DNA of 64,000 bases from Tridacna crocea (taxonomy: Eukaryota; Mollusca; Bivalvia; Cardiida; Cardiidae): assembly GCA_943736015.1 (NCBI GenBank), contig OX031063.1, positions 33,944,172 to 34,008,171 of the forward strand, given 5' to 3'. The position numbers were made by a program, and so were the translations under genes. The notes below the pieces were generated by a model. It saw only the letters and a list, made by a program, of their open reading frames with translations. It had not been told where the DNA came from and made no database searches. Within the stretch, counting starts at the first letter, position 1, and each line of letters begins with the position of its first letter. Shown piece after piece: positions 15,101-23,449 of the stretch.

Positions 15101-17329
15101 AAAAGCCTGGCCCAGGAATTGAAGAGAAGTACAATGGAGGCTTCTACAAGATCTGTCAGGTAACTTTGTTTATTGTTTTCTCTGGTGCTAGGTGCCATCT
15201 AAGGCCTTTTTAGCTCACCTGAGCACAAAATGCTCAAGGTGAGCTATTGTGATGGACCATTGTCCGGCGTCTGGCGTCCAGCATCTGTCGTCTGTAAACA
15301 ATTTTTTCAAACATCTTCTCCTAAACCACTGGGCCAATCGTGATGAAACATAGCAGGGATGTTCCTTGGGTGAAGCTCTACCGAAGTTGTTGAAAGAATT
15401 TAATTCCACATATAACTCTGGTTGCCATGGCAACAAAAAGGAAAAAAAAAATGCAAAATTTTTGAAAATCTTCTCTTCTGAAAGGAGAAGGCGTAGAGCT
15501 TTGATATTTGGTTTGTAGCTACGCCTAGAGGACTTCTATCAAGTTTGTTCATATGGTGCCCCTTGGATCAAAACTGGCCCAGCCCCAGGGGTCACAAGTT
15601 CGAACATGGGAACAAAAATTAAAAAGGGAAAACTTCAGTATTTCTTCTCTAATACTGGAAAGCTTAGAGCTTTGATATTTGGTATATAGCATCTCCCAGA
15701 GGACCTCTACCAAGTTTGTACATATTATGTCCCTTGGGCCAAAAGTCGCCCTGTCCCAGGGGTCACAAGTTTGTACAAAGATGGAAAACTTTAAAATTCT
15801 TCTTCTCTGAAACTGGAGAGCTTAGACTTAGAGCTTTGATATTTGGTATGTAGTGTCTCCTTGGGAATGTGGACCTCTACAAAGTTTCTTCAAATGATGT
15901 CGCTTGCGTCAAAACTGACCCAACCCCAGGGGTCACAAGTTTGAACGTAGGAACAAAGAAGGAAAACTTAAAAATTCTTCTCTAAAACTGGAAGGCATAG
16001 AGCTTTGATATTTGGTATGTAGTGAACCTGTTCGAAGTTTGTTAGCCTACCTGAGCACAACAAGTTCAGTGAGTTTAAAATTGGGTCACCTGGGGTCATA
16101 AACTAGGTCAAATTAAAGAAATACCAAAGAATAGTGGGCACACTAGAGGCCACATTTATTGCTCAAATGGCTAAAATTTGGGTGGAATGTGGACGATTTA
16201 GAGGCTACTTTTCAAGCTCAATTGACTCGACAATCCATCAGACACTTAATTTGGATTGACATTTGACCTATTGACTCAGGTGAGTGATGCAGGGCCATCA
16301 TGGCCCTCTTGTTTAGTCTTTTCAGTGTACCTGTCCTTGCATTCTGGGATGTTACTACTTCACAAAACACTTTTCCAGGCTACAGGCTAATATCATGACC
16401 TTCTGAAACAATCTGCAGCTGAAGGACCTGAACATGTACTAGTAAAATAGGAATTAGCAACATTAGTTAAGGTCTAAGACAATAGACATCATTGCATAAA
16501 GACTTACTGAAGGAGAATATTTTAATAACAAGCAGATTCTCCTTTTCTCACAGGAGTCCTTTGTGGTTAAGTAGTAAAAGTGTAGGATTTATCACTTTAC
16601 CAAATAATAAAAATTTGGACTCACTCAAAATGGAAGCATTTGCAGACAAGACAGTAACTCATGTGTTGCTCAAAGGATGATTGCTGTTTTTGAATAGGTA
16701 GAAAACACTGTCAGACAAGAAGAAAATGCTGGTTACCAGCATTTTCTCCTTTTGAGACAAAATTTTCAAAAAGCCTCTTCTTGGAGTTTGGTAAAACACA
16801 GGACTGTTAGGTTATGGGTTATAATCTTGAGGCCTGGGTTTCAATCCTTACCTGTAGCATACCAGGTTTGTTTGGCGCAGTAGAGTGACTAACTCTTTAC
16901 CCCACATCAAAATTTCAGACCTGTCCAAATCAAGAGCATTTGAAAAAAAAAAAAACAGGTTCATTGTGGCCCTGATTGTGATATTTATATTTGAAAGTAT
17001 AAAGCGCATTTCCAACAGTATTTGGAAAAGAATTCCTCTAGTTTGTTAAAACTTGGGATATGTGTAGTTAAGGGTACCGGAAACTAAGCTATATATCATC
17101 AACGAAAGATACAAAGTATTGAGATTTTAAAAGTATTGAAAATACAATAAATCTCCTTTCAGATGTCCTTGAGTAACCTTTTATCTGTCATTTTATGAAA
17201 ACTTTCTTCTCTCATTTTAGAACTCAACCAGATGAACTCTTACTTGGAGACCTGGCCTCTAGTCAAAAGTCAGTAAATGGTTCTGTACGAAGACCTGGTG
17301 AAATTGACAACTTTTTACATGATAGATGA
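239..17329 (+). CDS. SCLT1: SCLT1 (sodium channel and clathrin linker 1), 3' 18 coding exons, 5'-partial
   Basis: SCLT1 is a coiled-coil protein of the centriole distal appendages, needed for docking the mother centriole and building cilia. Exons seen: 239-377, 1105-1176, 2761-2811, 3936-4006, 4885-4975, 6528-6619, 6902-6988, 7428-7518, 8926-9024, 9656-9727, 10715-10789, 11255-11403, 11755-11947, 12612-12748, 13698-13836, 14346-14441, 15056-15159, 17221-17329 (stop TGA 17327-17329). All junction phases agree. Every intron begins GT and ends AG except the one after 11947, which begins GC. The joined reading is about 621 codons, almost all heptad-like coiled coil. Blocks recalled from vertebrate SCLT1 recur in order: TRQEVDAVRNQCNDRIKKLT (exons at 8926 and 9656), ELRKLLSGQQ then KWKEE (12612, 13698), and MRDSEMRAADAAKQLS (14346, 15056). 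The last 35 residues after VRT are lineage-specific. Human SCLT1 is 688 aa, so roughly the first 100 residues lie off the left edge; no start is present here. Confidence 0.93.
421..650 (+). mobile_element. TTAA palindromic MITE, decayed copy
   Basis: The layout of the family is kept (GAAAAC, GAGAAAATGCTGGTAA, CACAATGTTTTCTA, GTAAAGAGTTAA) but with many substitutions in both stem arms. Confidence 0.65.
685..882 (+). mobile_element. TTAA palindromic MITE, internally shortened
   Basis: TTAACTCTTTACCAAACAAT at the left and TTTGGTAAAGAATTAA at the right. Part of the left stem arm (GGGAAAAGGAGAAAATGC) is missing, so no full hairpin can form. Confidence 0.75.
1429..1667 (+). mobile_element. TTAA palindromic MITE, old copy
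   Basis: TTAACCTTTTTA to GGTAAGGAGTTAA with the core AAAATGCTGGTAACTAGCAT. It has an A-rich/T-rich insertion around 1545-1590. Confidence 0.7.
1779..1890. mobile_element. TTAA MITE relic (hairpin region only)
   Basis: Only the palindrome region is recognisable (GAAAATACTGTGCAAAAAG to TTTTCCACAGTGTTTTCAAA); no ends remain. Confidence 0.5.
3061..3102. repeat. Poly-C/poly-A tract
   Basis: A run of about 13 C is followed directly by about 27 A. It is simple low-complexity sequence between the real SCLT1 exon at 2761 and its decayed copy. Confidence 0.9.
3205..3350 (+). pseudogene. Decayed duplicate of SCLT1 exon 2761-2811 and downstream intron
   Basis: GAGAAGAG, then CCATCAA, then ACAACAGGCTCATCAAGTAA, repeat the order of exon 2761-2811 and its donor about 450 bp further on. 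The following intron sequence (TTTCATA, ATCAGAG, GGGTTTCTA and CAGTTCTTC motifs) also parallels 2825-2925. The copy is 2 bp shorter inside the exon part, which breaks the frame, and has no matching acceptor. Confidence 0.7.
3481..3707 (+). mobile_element. TTAA palindromic MITE, near-consensus copy
   Basis: Runs TTAACCCTTTACCAAACAAT to TTTGGTAAAGAGTTAA, with a good hairpin centred near 3571. It shares its right TTAA with the next, decayed copy. Confidence 0.85.
3704..3869 (-). mobile_element. TTAA MITE, decayed copy sharing a TTAA with its neighbour
   Basis: Starts on the TTAA that ends the previous copy and closes with AATTGTTTGGTGAAGGGTTAA-type sequence. The left stem arm is degenerate. Confidence 0.55.
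4040..4410 (+). mobile_element. Two decayed TTAA MITE relics
   Basis: GAAAACATCTTGGGAAATGG near 4115 and GAAAACATTGTGGGCAATAG near 4258 mark two degenerate hairpin regions. Ends are not definable. Confidence 0.5.
4715..4903 (+). repeat. 85-bp tandem duplication copying a splice acceptor and 5' end of a SCLT1 exon
   Basis: The segment from about 4730 through GCAAGCAAGGCATGAACT at 4801-4818 is repeated 84-85 bp later (acceptor at 4883-4884, exon from 4885). The two copies differ by one T and one or two substitutions. Only the downstream acceptor continues into an open exon. Use of the upstream acceptor at 4799-4800 reads into an in-frame TAA within the duplicated intron sequence. Confidence 0.85.
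5230..5300. repeat. Short inverted repeat TTTTGGCGG...CCCGCCAAAA
   Basis: Complementary arms about 45 bp apart sit inside the SCLT1 intron. The element class is not recognised. Confidence 0.4.
5919..6148 (+). mobile_element. TTAA palindromic MITE
   Basis: Full layout from TTAACCCATTATCAAACAAT to GTTTGGTAATGAGTTAA; hairpin core AAAATGCTGGTAACCAGCAT. Confidence 0.85.
7519..8528. other. SCLT1 intron without recognised features
   Basis: AT-rich intron with short A-runs and GTTTGTTTGTTC simple sequence near 8235. Apart from a CAAATTAAG-like hairpin around 7640-7870, nothing was recognised. Confidence 0.4.
8529..8755 (+). mobile_element. TTAA palindromic MITE, diverged
   Basis: TTAACCCTTTCCTACTTAAT to TTTGTAAAGAGTTTAA. 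The stem has several mismatches. Confidence 0.75.
9421..9590 (+). mobile_element. TTAA MITE, decayed and shortened
   Basis: The right end GTTTGGTAAAGAGTTAA is clear; the left half and the left stem arm are mostly lost. Confidence 0.55.
9810..10030. repeat. GATCAAGATCAGACTGCA fold-back repeat
   Basis: TTGATCAAGATCAGACTGCA at 9813 is partly mirrored by GTCTAATCTTGGATC and CCTGCATTGTGCA near 9970-10010. Related pieces occur near 7145, 19095, 37500, 49845, 50275 and 57270. This is a dispersed short fold-back family of unknown class. Confidence 0.45.
10345..10455. mobile_element. TTAA MITE relic (hairpin plus one flank)
   Basis: The palindrome GTGGAAAAAGGAGAAAATGC to GCATTTTCTACTTTTCCCAT around GGTCACC is clear; the outer parts are eroded. 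Confidence 0.6.
11001..11231 (+). mobile_element. TTAA palindromic MITE
   Basis: From TACCTTTACCTCACAATGAC to TTTGTGGTAAAGGCTTAA. It ends 23 bp before the SCLT1 exon at 11255. Confidence 0.75.
11755..11947 (+). CDS. SCLT1: SCLT1 exon with GC donor (GC-AG intron)
   Basis: This exon ends AAAGAG at 11947 and is followed by GCGAGT rather than GT. The next exon (12612) starts in the matching phase, so the junction is fixed by the protein reading QKE|ITIFEQD. GC-AG introns are a known minor class. A TTAA-type element begins only 8 bp into this intron. Confidence 0.8.
11956..12184 (+). mobile_element. TTAA-type MITE flanked by TTAT, 8 bp inside a SCLT1 intron
   Basis: TTAT CTCTTTACCATGCAAT at the left and TTTGGTAAGGAG TTAT at the right. 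Both flanks are TTAT instead of TTAA, consistent with insertion at a near-cognate site. Starts 8 bp after the exon end at 11947. Confidence 0.8.
13021..13246 (-). mobile_element. TTAA palindromic MITE
   Basis: Starts TTAACTCTTTACCAAATGAC and ends CTGGTAATGGGTTTA. Centre GGTTACC shows the minus orientation. Confidence 0.8.
13848..14305. mobile_element. Cluster of decayed TTAA MITE fragments
   Basis: Recognisable pieces are TACCAAACAAGAAAATATTA, TACCAAATGACAAAATTTTA and AATGCTGGTAACGAGCATTT, without definable ends. Confidence 0.5.
15207..16314 (+). repeat. Long interspersed repeat with TAGCTCACCTGAGC head and GGCCCTCTTGT tail
   Basis: The head TAGCTCACCTGAGCACAAAA folds with GCTCAAGGTGAGCTA. 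The tail is TCAGGTGAG followed by the hairpin GGGCCATCATGGCCC and CTCTTGT. Inside are about four units of 163-172 bp marked by GAGCTTTGATATTTGG near 15497, 15669, 15832 and 15999. It resembles a repeat I remember as common in bivalves. The 3' hairpin recalls Helitron ends, but CTTG does not fit their CTRR rule, so the class is open. Lies in the last SCLT1 intron. Confidence 0.75.
16587..16822 (-). mobile_element. TTAA palindromic MITE, diverged
   Basis: CACTTTACCAAATAATAAAA at the left, AGAAAATGCTGGTTACCAGC core, GGTTATGGGTTAT at the right. Confidence 0.65.
16890..17073 (-). mobile_element. TTAA MITE, decayed
   Basis: TAACTCTTTACCCCACATCA and GACCTGTCCAAATCAAGAGC identify the minus-orientation start; the hairpin is eroded. 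Confidence 0.5.
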
Positions 17330-17415
17330 CCTGTATCTGAATCCAACCCACTAACACTCAAGTTTTTTTGTCGTCTGACTTGTGGAAAGGAAAGCAAGAA
17401 ACCAATAAGCTGTCT
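17330..17415 (+). other. Probable start of SCLT1 3' UTR
   Basis: Follows the TGA at 17327-17329. No convincing AATAAA occurs within the first 100 bp and MITE sequence begins at about 17416, so the polyadenylation site is not placed. Confidence 0.4.
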
Positions 17416-17870
17416 TAAGTCTTTAACAAACAACAATTTTTTTGATTTGTCTCAATTCAAAACATTTGTAGATGACAGGTCAGTTGGGGCTAAATTTGTG
17501 GATTTTGTCTTTGGAAGATTAGAAAACATTGTGGAGAAAAGAGATTGGTTAACCCATTAACATTCAATCCCTACTTTTGACACCCCTGAGAAAGAGGCCT
17601 TTTGAAAACACTGTAGGAAAAGGAGAAAATGCTGGTAACCAGCATTTTCTCCTTTTCCAACAATGTTTTCTACCCTTCCCAGAACAAATTTCAATTTTTC
17701 AGTCAGCTTCATTTTGTCATCTGCAAATGCTTTAAATTTGAACCAGTCTAAAATTTTGTCATGTGGTAAAGAGTTAAAAGCGTTTTCTCTTTTACCAATA
17801 CAATAATGTTTTGAAACGAATTATTTGTCAGGGTCATTGAAACTTGAAATTCTGTGTTAACTCAGTATTT
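17416..17870 (-). mobile_element. TTAA MITE split by a nested copy
   Basis: The first half ends GAAAACATTGTGGAGAAAAG ... GATTGG at 17548. The second half resumes AAGCGTTTTCTCTTTTACC at 17778 and ends TCTGTGTTAA. The break is at the centre of the host palindrome. Confidence 0.7.
17549..17777 (+). mobile_element. TTAA palindromic MITE nested in another copy
   Basis: Complete copy TTAACCCATTAACATTCAAT to CATGTGGTAAAGAGTTAA, flanked by TTAA on both sides and inserted in the copy spanning 17416-17870. Confidence 0.85.
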
Positions 17871-17939
17871 CCATGAACAATATACCAGCAGGCGACCTAG
17901 AAAAGACCTTTATTAAATTTCTATAATCAGTATGAATTA

Positions 17940-18200
17940 ATGTTTTTCACATGATTAGAAGAGAAAATGTGGCCATAGGAGAAAATGCTTGTTACAAGTA
18001 ATGTCTCTAGTTGTACAACAATTGTTTCAAACACCTCAATTGTAAATCAGTAACAAGGTAGGGAAATAATTTAATTTGAAAACATAGATGCAGAAGAGGT
18101 TAATACTTGACATTAGGAATTTCTGTCTTTCTCACAATGTATTTCATAAGCAATGTAGGGCAGCTACAAAGTCACACACCTGTGTGGTAATGGGTTGATG
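17940..18200. mobile_element. Decayed TTAA MITE fragments downstream of SCLT1
   Basis: GGAGAAAATGCTTGTTACAA and CTGTGTGGTAATGGGTT are the recognisable pieces. They lie between the SCLT1 stop and the RWDD2 3' region. Confidence 0.45.
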
Positions 18201-18568
18201 ACCCTTTCTATCTCAAAATTTTTTGAAAGCAATCACTGACTTACCTGAACCAAGCCATATACATGTACCTTGTTAAATCTAATCTGTCTCTCTCCAATCT
18301 GTCCCTCTCTTTCTCTTGAAACACAACAAATACATTTTTCATGTGTACATATATAAACAAACAGATATTTATGATTTATGTATTTTATTTCTTGCATAAA
18401 CTATGAGTACAAACATTAAAGGTGCCTTACTCTCATTATACCTTGTTTTCATTCATGTCATAGAGAGCTTTGTACTTTTTCTAACTTAAGCTCAACATTA
18501 CTAACACATGCCGAACAAAGAAGCTACCTAGTATATTTACTTACAATAAAAGCTCTACACGAACTGAA

Positions 18569-18930
18569 TCAAGACCACAGAGCATCAAAGAGGAAAAAAA
18601 TTAACTCGTTTGAACTCTTCATGACACATTGTGTGAAAAATAAAAGAAGTAGATCTAAATTTCTTGGAACAAAGAACAGCATTGCTACTTTTCCATCATT
18701 TTTCCTAAAGCTGTACACAGCCGCAAGGAAATGTGGATGGGAAAAAAGAATAACTATATCCATGATTATCATGTTTAAAAATATTTCCAGGTAAATGATG
18801 ACTGATCCAAGGAAAAAAGTATCCAAATTTTCTGGAGTTATGAACTTGTTTGAGGAAATGAATGTTTGCCTGGTATGACTGATGAACTCATTCTCAAACT
18901 GTTTTTCACAGGTAGCTGTATCAAAGACCT
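18569..18930 (-). CDS. Unrecognised open terminal-exon candidate, minus strand
   Basis: Read on the minus strand, a pyrimidine-rich acceptor ending TTTTTAG abuts 18930. From there 120 codons stay open to TGA at 18571-18569. The frame begins VFDTATCEKQFENEF and includes a hydrophobic segment (LGSVIIYLEIFLNMIIMDIV) and LFFVPRNLDLLLLFF. It lies 270 bp beyond the RWDD2 stop on the same strand. It is in the right phase to be spliced from RWDD2 exon 1 as an alternative last exon, but it could equally be chance open sequence in the RWDD2 3' UTR. I do not recognise the protein. No start codon is needed if it is an internal or terminal exon. AATAAA on the minus strand occurs around 18380. Confidence 0.25.
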
Positions 18931-19202
18931 AAAAAGTTAAAAACAATCAATTTGCTGTTACTGTCCTAAATAAGTCAATGTTTACTATTGGTAGACAATG
19001 AATAAATCTTACATCCCCTGTCATGTTGCAAATTCATGACTGTTGTCAGACCATCCCTTAAAATATCCAACAGGGTAGATCTATAATCAGAACACATGCT
19101 TCGAGCAGTCTAATCTTGATTTGCGCTGCTGACAAAAGCACCTTGCTTGCCAAATCTTAAAATGTCTGAGAAAATATTTAAAAAAGTAGTAAGGCAGTCT
19201 TA

Positions 19203-21772
19203 TCATGTAACACCCATCTTCCCTTCCACACCAAAATAAGATTGAAAAATATGTCCACATCCATGTGCATCTAAAAACTCATACAGTTTACCCAGGTCCA
19301 TGTGATACTCTCTTCCTTTACCACCTCGTGCATCAAAAACTTTCTCTTCAAAGTCAGAAAACTTTCTATGTTTAGTAATATCACAATCAATTATTTCCTC
19401 AGAATCTTTTTCTTTTATCATCAATCTTTTCCAGTTTAGTCTGCGTAGCCTGTACCAATACTCATCAACCACCTTACCATACCCCTCCACACATATCACC
19501 CCAGGTTTACCAGGTAAACTAAAACCAGTCAATTTTAATTCCTCTGCCCAGTCTATGATATCTCTCCTTTTAAATTTACTATAAATATGGTGACTATATA
19601 TCCACAACCTTGTAAATACTGTATCATTTTCCACTTTGGCTACACCTGCTGGCTGTACAAGATTGTTCTTGTCTTGGTACTTCACCAAATTTTCCTGAAT
19701 CCATTCTATCACAGATAGAAGGCACATTTCATTTTTCTCTGTACTTAGTAAAAATTCTTGCAAATCTTCATTAAGTTTCTGATGATTACTCCGACTCATA
19801 TTTGGTGACCTAGTAAACACTACAGGTCGCTGGGATGGATACTCATGAGGAAGCTGACATGCAAGTTCAGCTGTGATCTGAAATTGTTAACAAAGCCTGA
19901 TATATGTGACAATGAAGAAATGGTCTTTCTTGATCATAAAAACAATTTCAAAGAATGCTATCAATGTGGATCAGTTATTTTATTTAGCTACAGGACGTCT
20001 GTTACCAATTTTACACCAGGAATTCAAGATGGCTGCCAGTAGTACATGAGAAGGTAACTTTATAAATCATTTAGCCCTTTACCACACAATCCCGACTTTT
20101 AACGACCATGGGAAAGAAGCCTGTTGAAAACATTGTGGGAAAAGGAGAAAATGCTGGTAACTAGCATTTTCTCCTTTTCCCGCAATGTTTTCTTTCCTTC
20201 CCAAAAGAAATGTCAAATTTTCAGTCACTTTTATTTTGTCATCTGCAATAACAGACTCTGTGGTGTGATGCAAGTAATCACATTTGTATATGTGCATCCG
20301 TAAATGGCTTGCAATGCGCGAAAAGGGACATTCGGACATCTGCGTAAAGTGTTGTCTCGCATCAGCCTGCGCAGTCCGCGCAGCCTGATCCAAGACGGCA
20401 TTTTCCGTTTTTGTGATTTTTTATGTTTTGCGGAAGTCTACTGAGGAACAAAATCTAATGTAGGCATAAAGTGCTGTCTCAGATCAGCCTGCGCGAAGTG
20501 CGCAGGCTGATCCGAAATGACACTTCACAACAATGTCTGAATGCCCTTTTTCGCATGTTGCAGGCCAAATTCAATTCTGTAAGACAACCGGCTGAATATC
20601 AAGGTACTATGGTCCTTTGACATGCTGAAAAATTTATTGAAAACAAAACATTTTGATGGAAGCCAGCCTGAGGGGACAATGCTGCCTGACATGGCCCAAT
20701 ATCTTTTGCAGATACATTAAACCAAATTTTCACAGAGCAAGGCTCATACACATACAACTGGCACTCCAGGGCCCATATTCACCAACCATTCTTGGGAAGG
20801 TTCTTTGTCTTATTCTCCAGAATTTTCTACATTTTTAAGTAACGCAACTTCTGATTGGCTAAAGCAAATGGTTTAGCCAATCAGAAGTTGTGTTACATAC
20901 AAATTTAGAAAACCTTGGAGAATAAGACTAAGAATATTCTCAAGAATGGTTGGTGAATACGGGCCCAGAATAAGGTTAGTTAACCCTTTACCAAACAATT
21001 CCTGGTTTTTACGACCCTGAGATAGAGACCTTTTGGAAACATTGTGGGAAAAGAAGAAGATAATGGTAACCAGCTTTTCATTTTATCTTTTTCCCACAAT
21101 GTTTTCTACCCTTCATAGAACAAATTTCAGATTTTCAGTCACTTTTATTTTGTCGCCTGCAAACTGTAAACGCTTTCAATTTGGAGGAGTGTAAAGTTTT
21201 GTTGTCTTATAATTAGGGTCATTTTCAAAAAAATAAAGACAGTACTAAGTGGTAGAACAGTCTTTTGACTTGCAGAAAATTTACCTATCAAAAAAAAAAC
21301 CTTGGGTCGCCAAGCATTGATAGGGGTCTTTACTTTTACAATTACACTACACTACCTTTTTACAGTGCATGACTCACATGAATTTTTATGTAAATTATGG
21401 CAATCAAATAAGCTTAGCCTTTCACCAGTCTGATTTTCCAAGCCATCAATTTCTTGCACAAAACAGAAATGGGTTTAAAAAGAAAACTGAAAAGGTATAC
21501 AAGTTCTATTTAATCACCTTGCAGTTTTCTGGGGCTATTTTCAGAGTGAAGCCAAATCTTGTATGGAGATAGTCATATTTCATTTTCCCATCAAGAAATG
21601 CCTGTATGTTTATAGCTGCCATTTTGTCATCTAGTCTGAGTTCACCAGCGTTGGGGAACATACTCTCCAACATTTCTATCTCCGCTAACTGTAGCTGTAA
21701 TGTCTCGTTGACATCAACAGGACTTTTGAGATCAATATCATCCTCTTCCATCCTTTAAAGAGAGACGAATAT
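19203..21772 (-). CDS. RWDD2: RWD domain-containing protein 2 (RWDD2A/RWDD2B-like), two coding exons
   Basis: Minus-strand gene. Exon 1 is 21772-21518 with ATG at 21751-21749 and donor GTGATT after 21518; exon 2 is 19877-19203 with acceptor CAG just above 19877 and stop TGA at 19205-19203. The join is phase 0 and gives 78 + 224 = 302 aa, close to human RWDD2A (292) and RWDD2B (319). The N-terminus (TLQLQLAEIEMLESMFPN) is the start of an RWD fold; PHEYPSQRP is the conserved Pro-rich turn of that fold. The C-terminal half carries the DUF1115-type signature FTRLWIYSHHIYSKFKRR, then LPGKPGVICVEG, and ends with FGVEGK. The molecular function is not well defined; RWD folds bind protein partners. 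The N-terminus looks more like RWDD2A and the C-terminus more like RWDD2B, as expected of an unduplicated invertebrate gene. A CAG acceptor just upstream of exon 1 implies a non-coding 5' exon further right, which I could not place. Confidence 0.92.
20071..20249 (+). mobile_element. TTAA palindromic MITE, 3' truncated
   Basis: TTAGCCCTTTACCACACAAT through a good hairpin to CATCTGCAA, after which family sequence stops. Lies in the RWDD2 intron. Confidence 0.75.
20306..20566. mobile_element. CGCGCAGGCTGATC fold-back element, full copy
   Basis: Ends GGCTTGCAATGCGCGAAAAG and CCCTTTTTCGCATGTTGCAG are inverted repeats of each other. Internal palindromes GATCAGCCTGCGCGAAGTGC ... CAGGCTGATC lie in each half. 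AAAT flanks both sides. It is GC-rich against its surroundings and belongs to a family I recall as abundant in heterodont bivalves. Confidence 0.75.
20769..20966. mobile_element. Second palindromic MITE family (GGGCCCATATTCACCAACC)
   Basis: A 198-bp element whose arms are near-complete inverted repeats: GGGCCCATATTCACCAACCA at the left and TTGGTGAATACGGGCCC at the right. CAACTTCTGATTGGCTAAA pairs with TTTAGCCAATCAGAAGTTG at the centre. It lies in the RWDD2 intron. Confidence 0.85.
20980..21216 (+). mobile_element. TTAA palindromic MITE
   Basis: TTAACCCTTTACCAAACAAT start; the stem is partly mismatched; the right end is eroded (TTGTCTTATAATTAG). Confidence 0.7.
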
Positions 21773-21869
21773 CTGAAAAAAAATTCACAAAACTGAATCT
21801 GTTTTTACTTCTACATAAATGTATATTGTCATTTTAGGAATCTGATGACATATTTTGCCCAGTGACAAC

Positions 21870-22115
21870 CAAGCCCCGGTGTCTCAGTTGGTACTGTAGT
21901 ATGCAGGACTTTTGACCAGTTTCTTTCCAAGGATTGATGAGAGTCATTGCAACAGGGTTCATTCCTATCTCACCACTGACCATTGTTTCAGTGATGGTTA
22001 TGTTGGAAAGCAGCCAGTGGCTTGGAAAGATAATTGTGCAGAGTACTGGTATACAGACTCCAGGAAGGCATGGTCAGGTACACTGGCCGCTGTGATATAA
22101 CTAAAATAATGTTGA
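21870..22115 (+). repeat. SINE-like repeat with tRNA-like head and GATATAACTAAAATAATG tail
   Basis: A GTCTCAGTTGGTACTGTAG head is followed by CACTGACCATTGTTTCAGTG, AAGCAGCCAGTGGCTTGG and the tail GATATAACTAAAATAATGTT. The middle recurs near 60760-60850 and the tail near 59636, which supports an interspersed family. Lies upstream of RWDD2 exon 1. Confidence 0.55.
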
Positions 22116-22226
22116 AGATGGAATTGAAGACCAAACAATCAATCATTTGTAAAATTATTTACCAAGTGACGAAAGTTTGGATTTGCCTGAATTGAAAACC
22201 TTTACAGACTATATTGTAAGAATTGC

Positions 22227-22455
22227 TTAACTCTTTACCACATCAGAACATTTTAGACTGGTCTGAATTGGAAGCATTTGCAGACGACAAAATAAAGGTG
22301 ACTGAAAAATTGAAATTTGCTCTGGAAAGGATAGAAAACACTGTGGGAAAAGGAGAAAATGCTGGTTACCAGTATTTTCTCCTTTTCCCACAGTGTTTTC
22401 AAAAGGCTTCTTTCTCAGGGTCATCAAAAGTAGGGATTGTGTGGTAATTGGTTAA
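22227..22455 (-). mobile_element. TTAA palindromic MITE, stem variant CACTG/CAGTG
   Basis: TTAACTCTTTACCACATCAG to GTGTGGTAATTGGTTAA. Both arms carry the variant (AACACTGTGGG and CCCACAGTGTT). A half-copy relic abuts at 22150-22226. Confidence 0.85.
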
Positions 22456-22477
22456 ATAAATTATAAAAGTTGTCTAT

Positions 22478-22640
22478 GGTACGGTATGGTAGAAAACATG
22501 GTATGGTAGAAAACAGTGTGGAAAAATGATAACACACTTGCTACCAGCATTTTCTCCTTTTCCTGCAATGTTTTCAATATTTTAGGCTTGTCCAAATTGA
22601 TTGCATTTGCAAACAACAAATTTGATTCTATTCAAATTCG
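22478..22640. mobile_element. TTAA MITE relic
   Basis: GCTACCAGCATTTTCTCCTT and TTAGGCTTGTCCAAATTG identify it; the order is disturbed, with a short GGTACGGTATGGTAGAAAAC repeat. Confidence 0.5.
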
Positions 22641-22644
22641 ATTT

Positions 22645-22813
22645 TTAACCCCTTACTACACAATGACGATTTATAAGGCCCCTGGGAAAGAAGCCTTTTG
22701 AAAACATAGTGGGAAACACAATGAAAGCCACATTTGAGCCACATTGAAATTGTCATCTGCAGATACTTTCAATTTGGTCAAGCCTTAATTGTTTTTGTCT
22801 GGCAAAGGGTTAA
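22645..22813 (+). mobile_element. TTAA MITE lacking its hairpin
   Basis: Both ends are present (TTAACCCCTTACTACACAAT, TCTGGCAAAGGGTTAA). The palindrome is deleted after GAAAACATAGTGGGAAA. Confidence 0.8.
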
Positions 22814-23059
22814 CTGAGTTCTGAAAATTGACAACACACAGAGCCATCTGGTATTCCAATGAGAAATAATTGGAACACACACCTATCGGGGTAAAAAAAA
22901 GGTCCACTTGTCCTTGCTAGTAAAAATTTGGTGGGGGCAATTGATTATGCTTCTTTGTTTAACTGTACGAGGAGTGCAAAATAGCAGGAGAACAAATAAC
23001 AATTCTGAAATTTTTTGGACCCTGCATATTAATACCCACTTGCATCCAAGCACTTCAAA

Positions 23060-23205
23060 TAACTCTACCACACAATGATCCCCCAAGTCCCAAGAAATAA
23101 GGCTTTTGCAAACATTATGGTGGGAAATGGGGAAAATGCCATCACTCAGCATGTTTTTCTTATCCCATACTGCTTTCTGTCCTATAATAGTCAAGTGTTG
23201 TCATA
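23060..23205 (+). mobile_element. TTAA MITE, decayed
   Basis: CTCTACCACACAATGATCCC, GCTTTTGCAAACATTATGG and CTTATCCCATACTGCTTTCT mark a degenerate plus-orientation copy without its right end. Confidence 0.5.
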
Positions 23206-23219
23206 GATTAACAGACTAT

Positions 23220-23447
23220 TTAACTCTTTACCAGATGACAAAATGTTAGCCCTGTCCTAATTGAAAGTACCAGCAGACGACAAATTAAATGTGGCTGAAA
23301 AAGTAAAACGTGTAATGAGAGGGGTGAAAAACATTGTAGGAAAAGGAGACAATGCTGTTTAACAGCATTTTCTCATTTTCCCACAATGTTTTCTAAAGGC
23401 TTCTTCTATATGGTCGTCAACAGTAGGGACTGTTTGGTAATGGGTAG
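23220..23447 (-). mobile_element. TTAA palindromic MITE with TTAA at its hairpin centre
   Basis: TTAACTCTTTACCAGATGAC to GTTTGGTAATGGGTA. The centre reads GCTGTTTAACAGC, so this copy contains a fresh TTAA at its own dyad. Confidence 0.8.
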
Positions 23448-23449
23448 TG

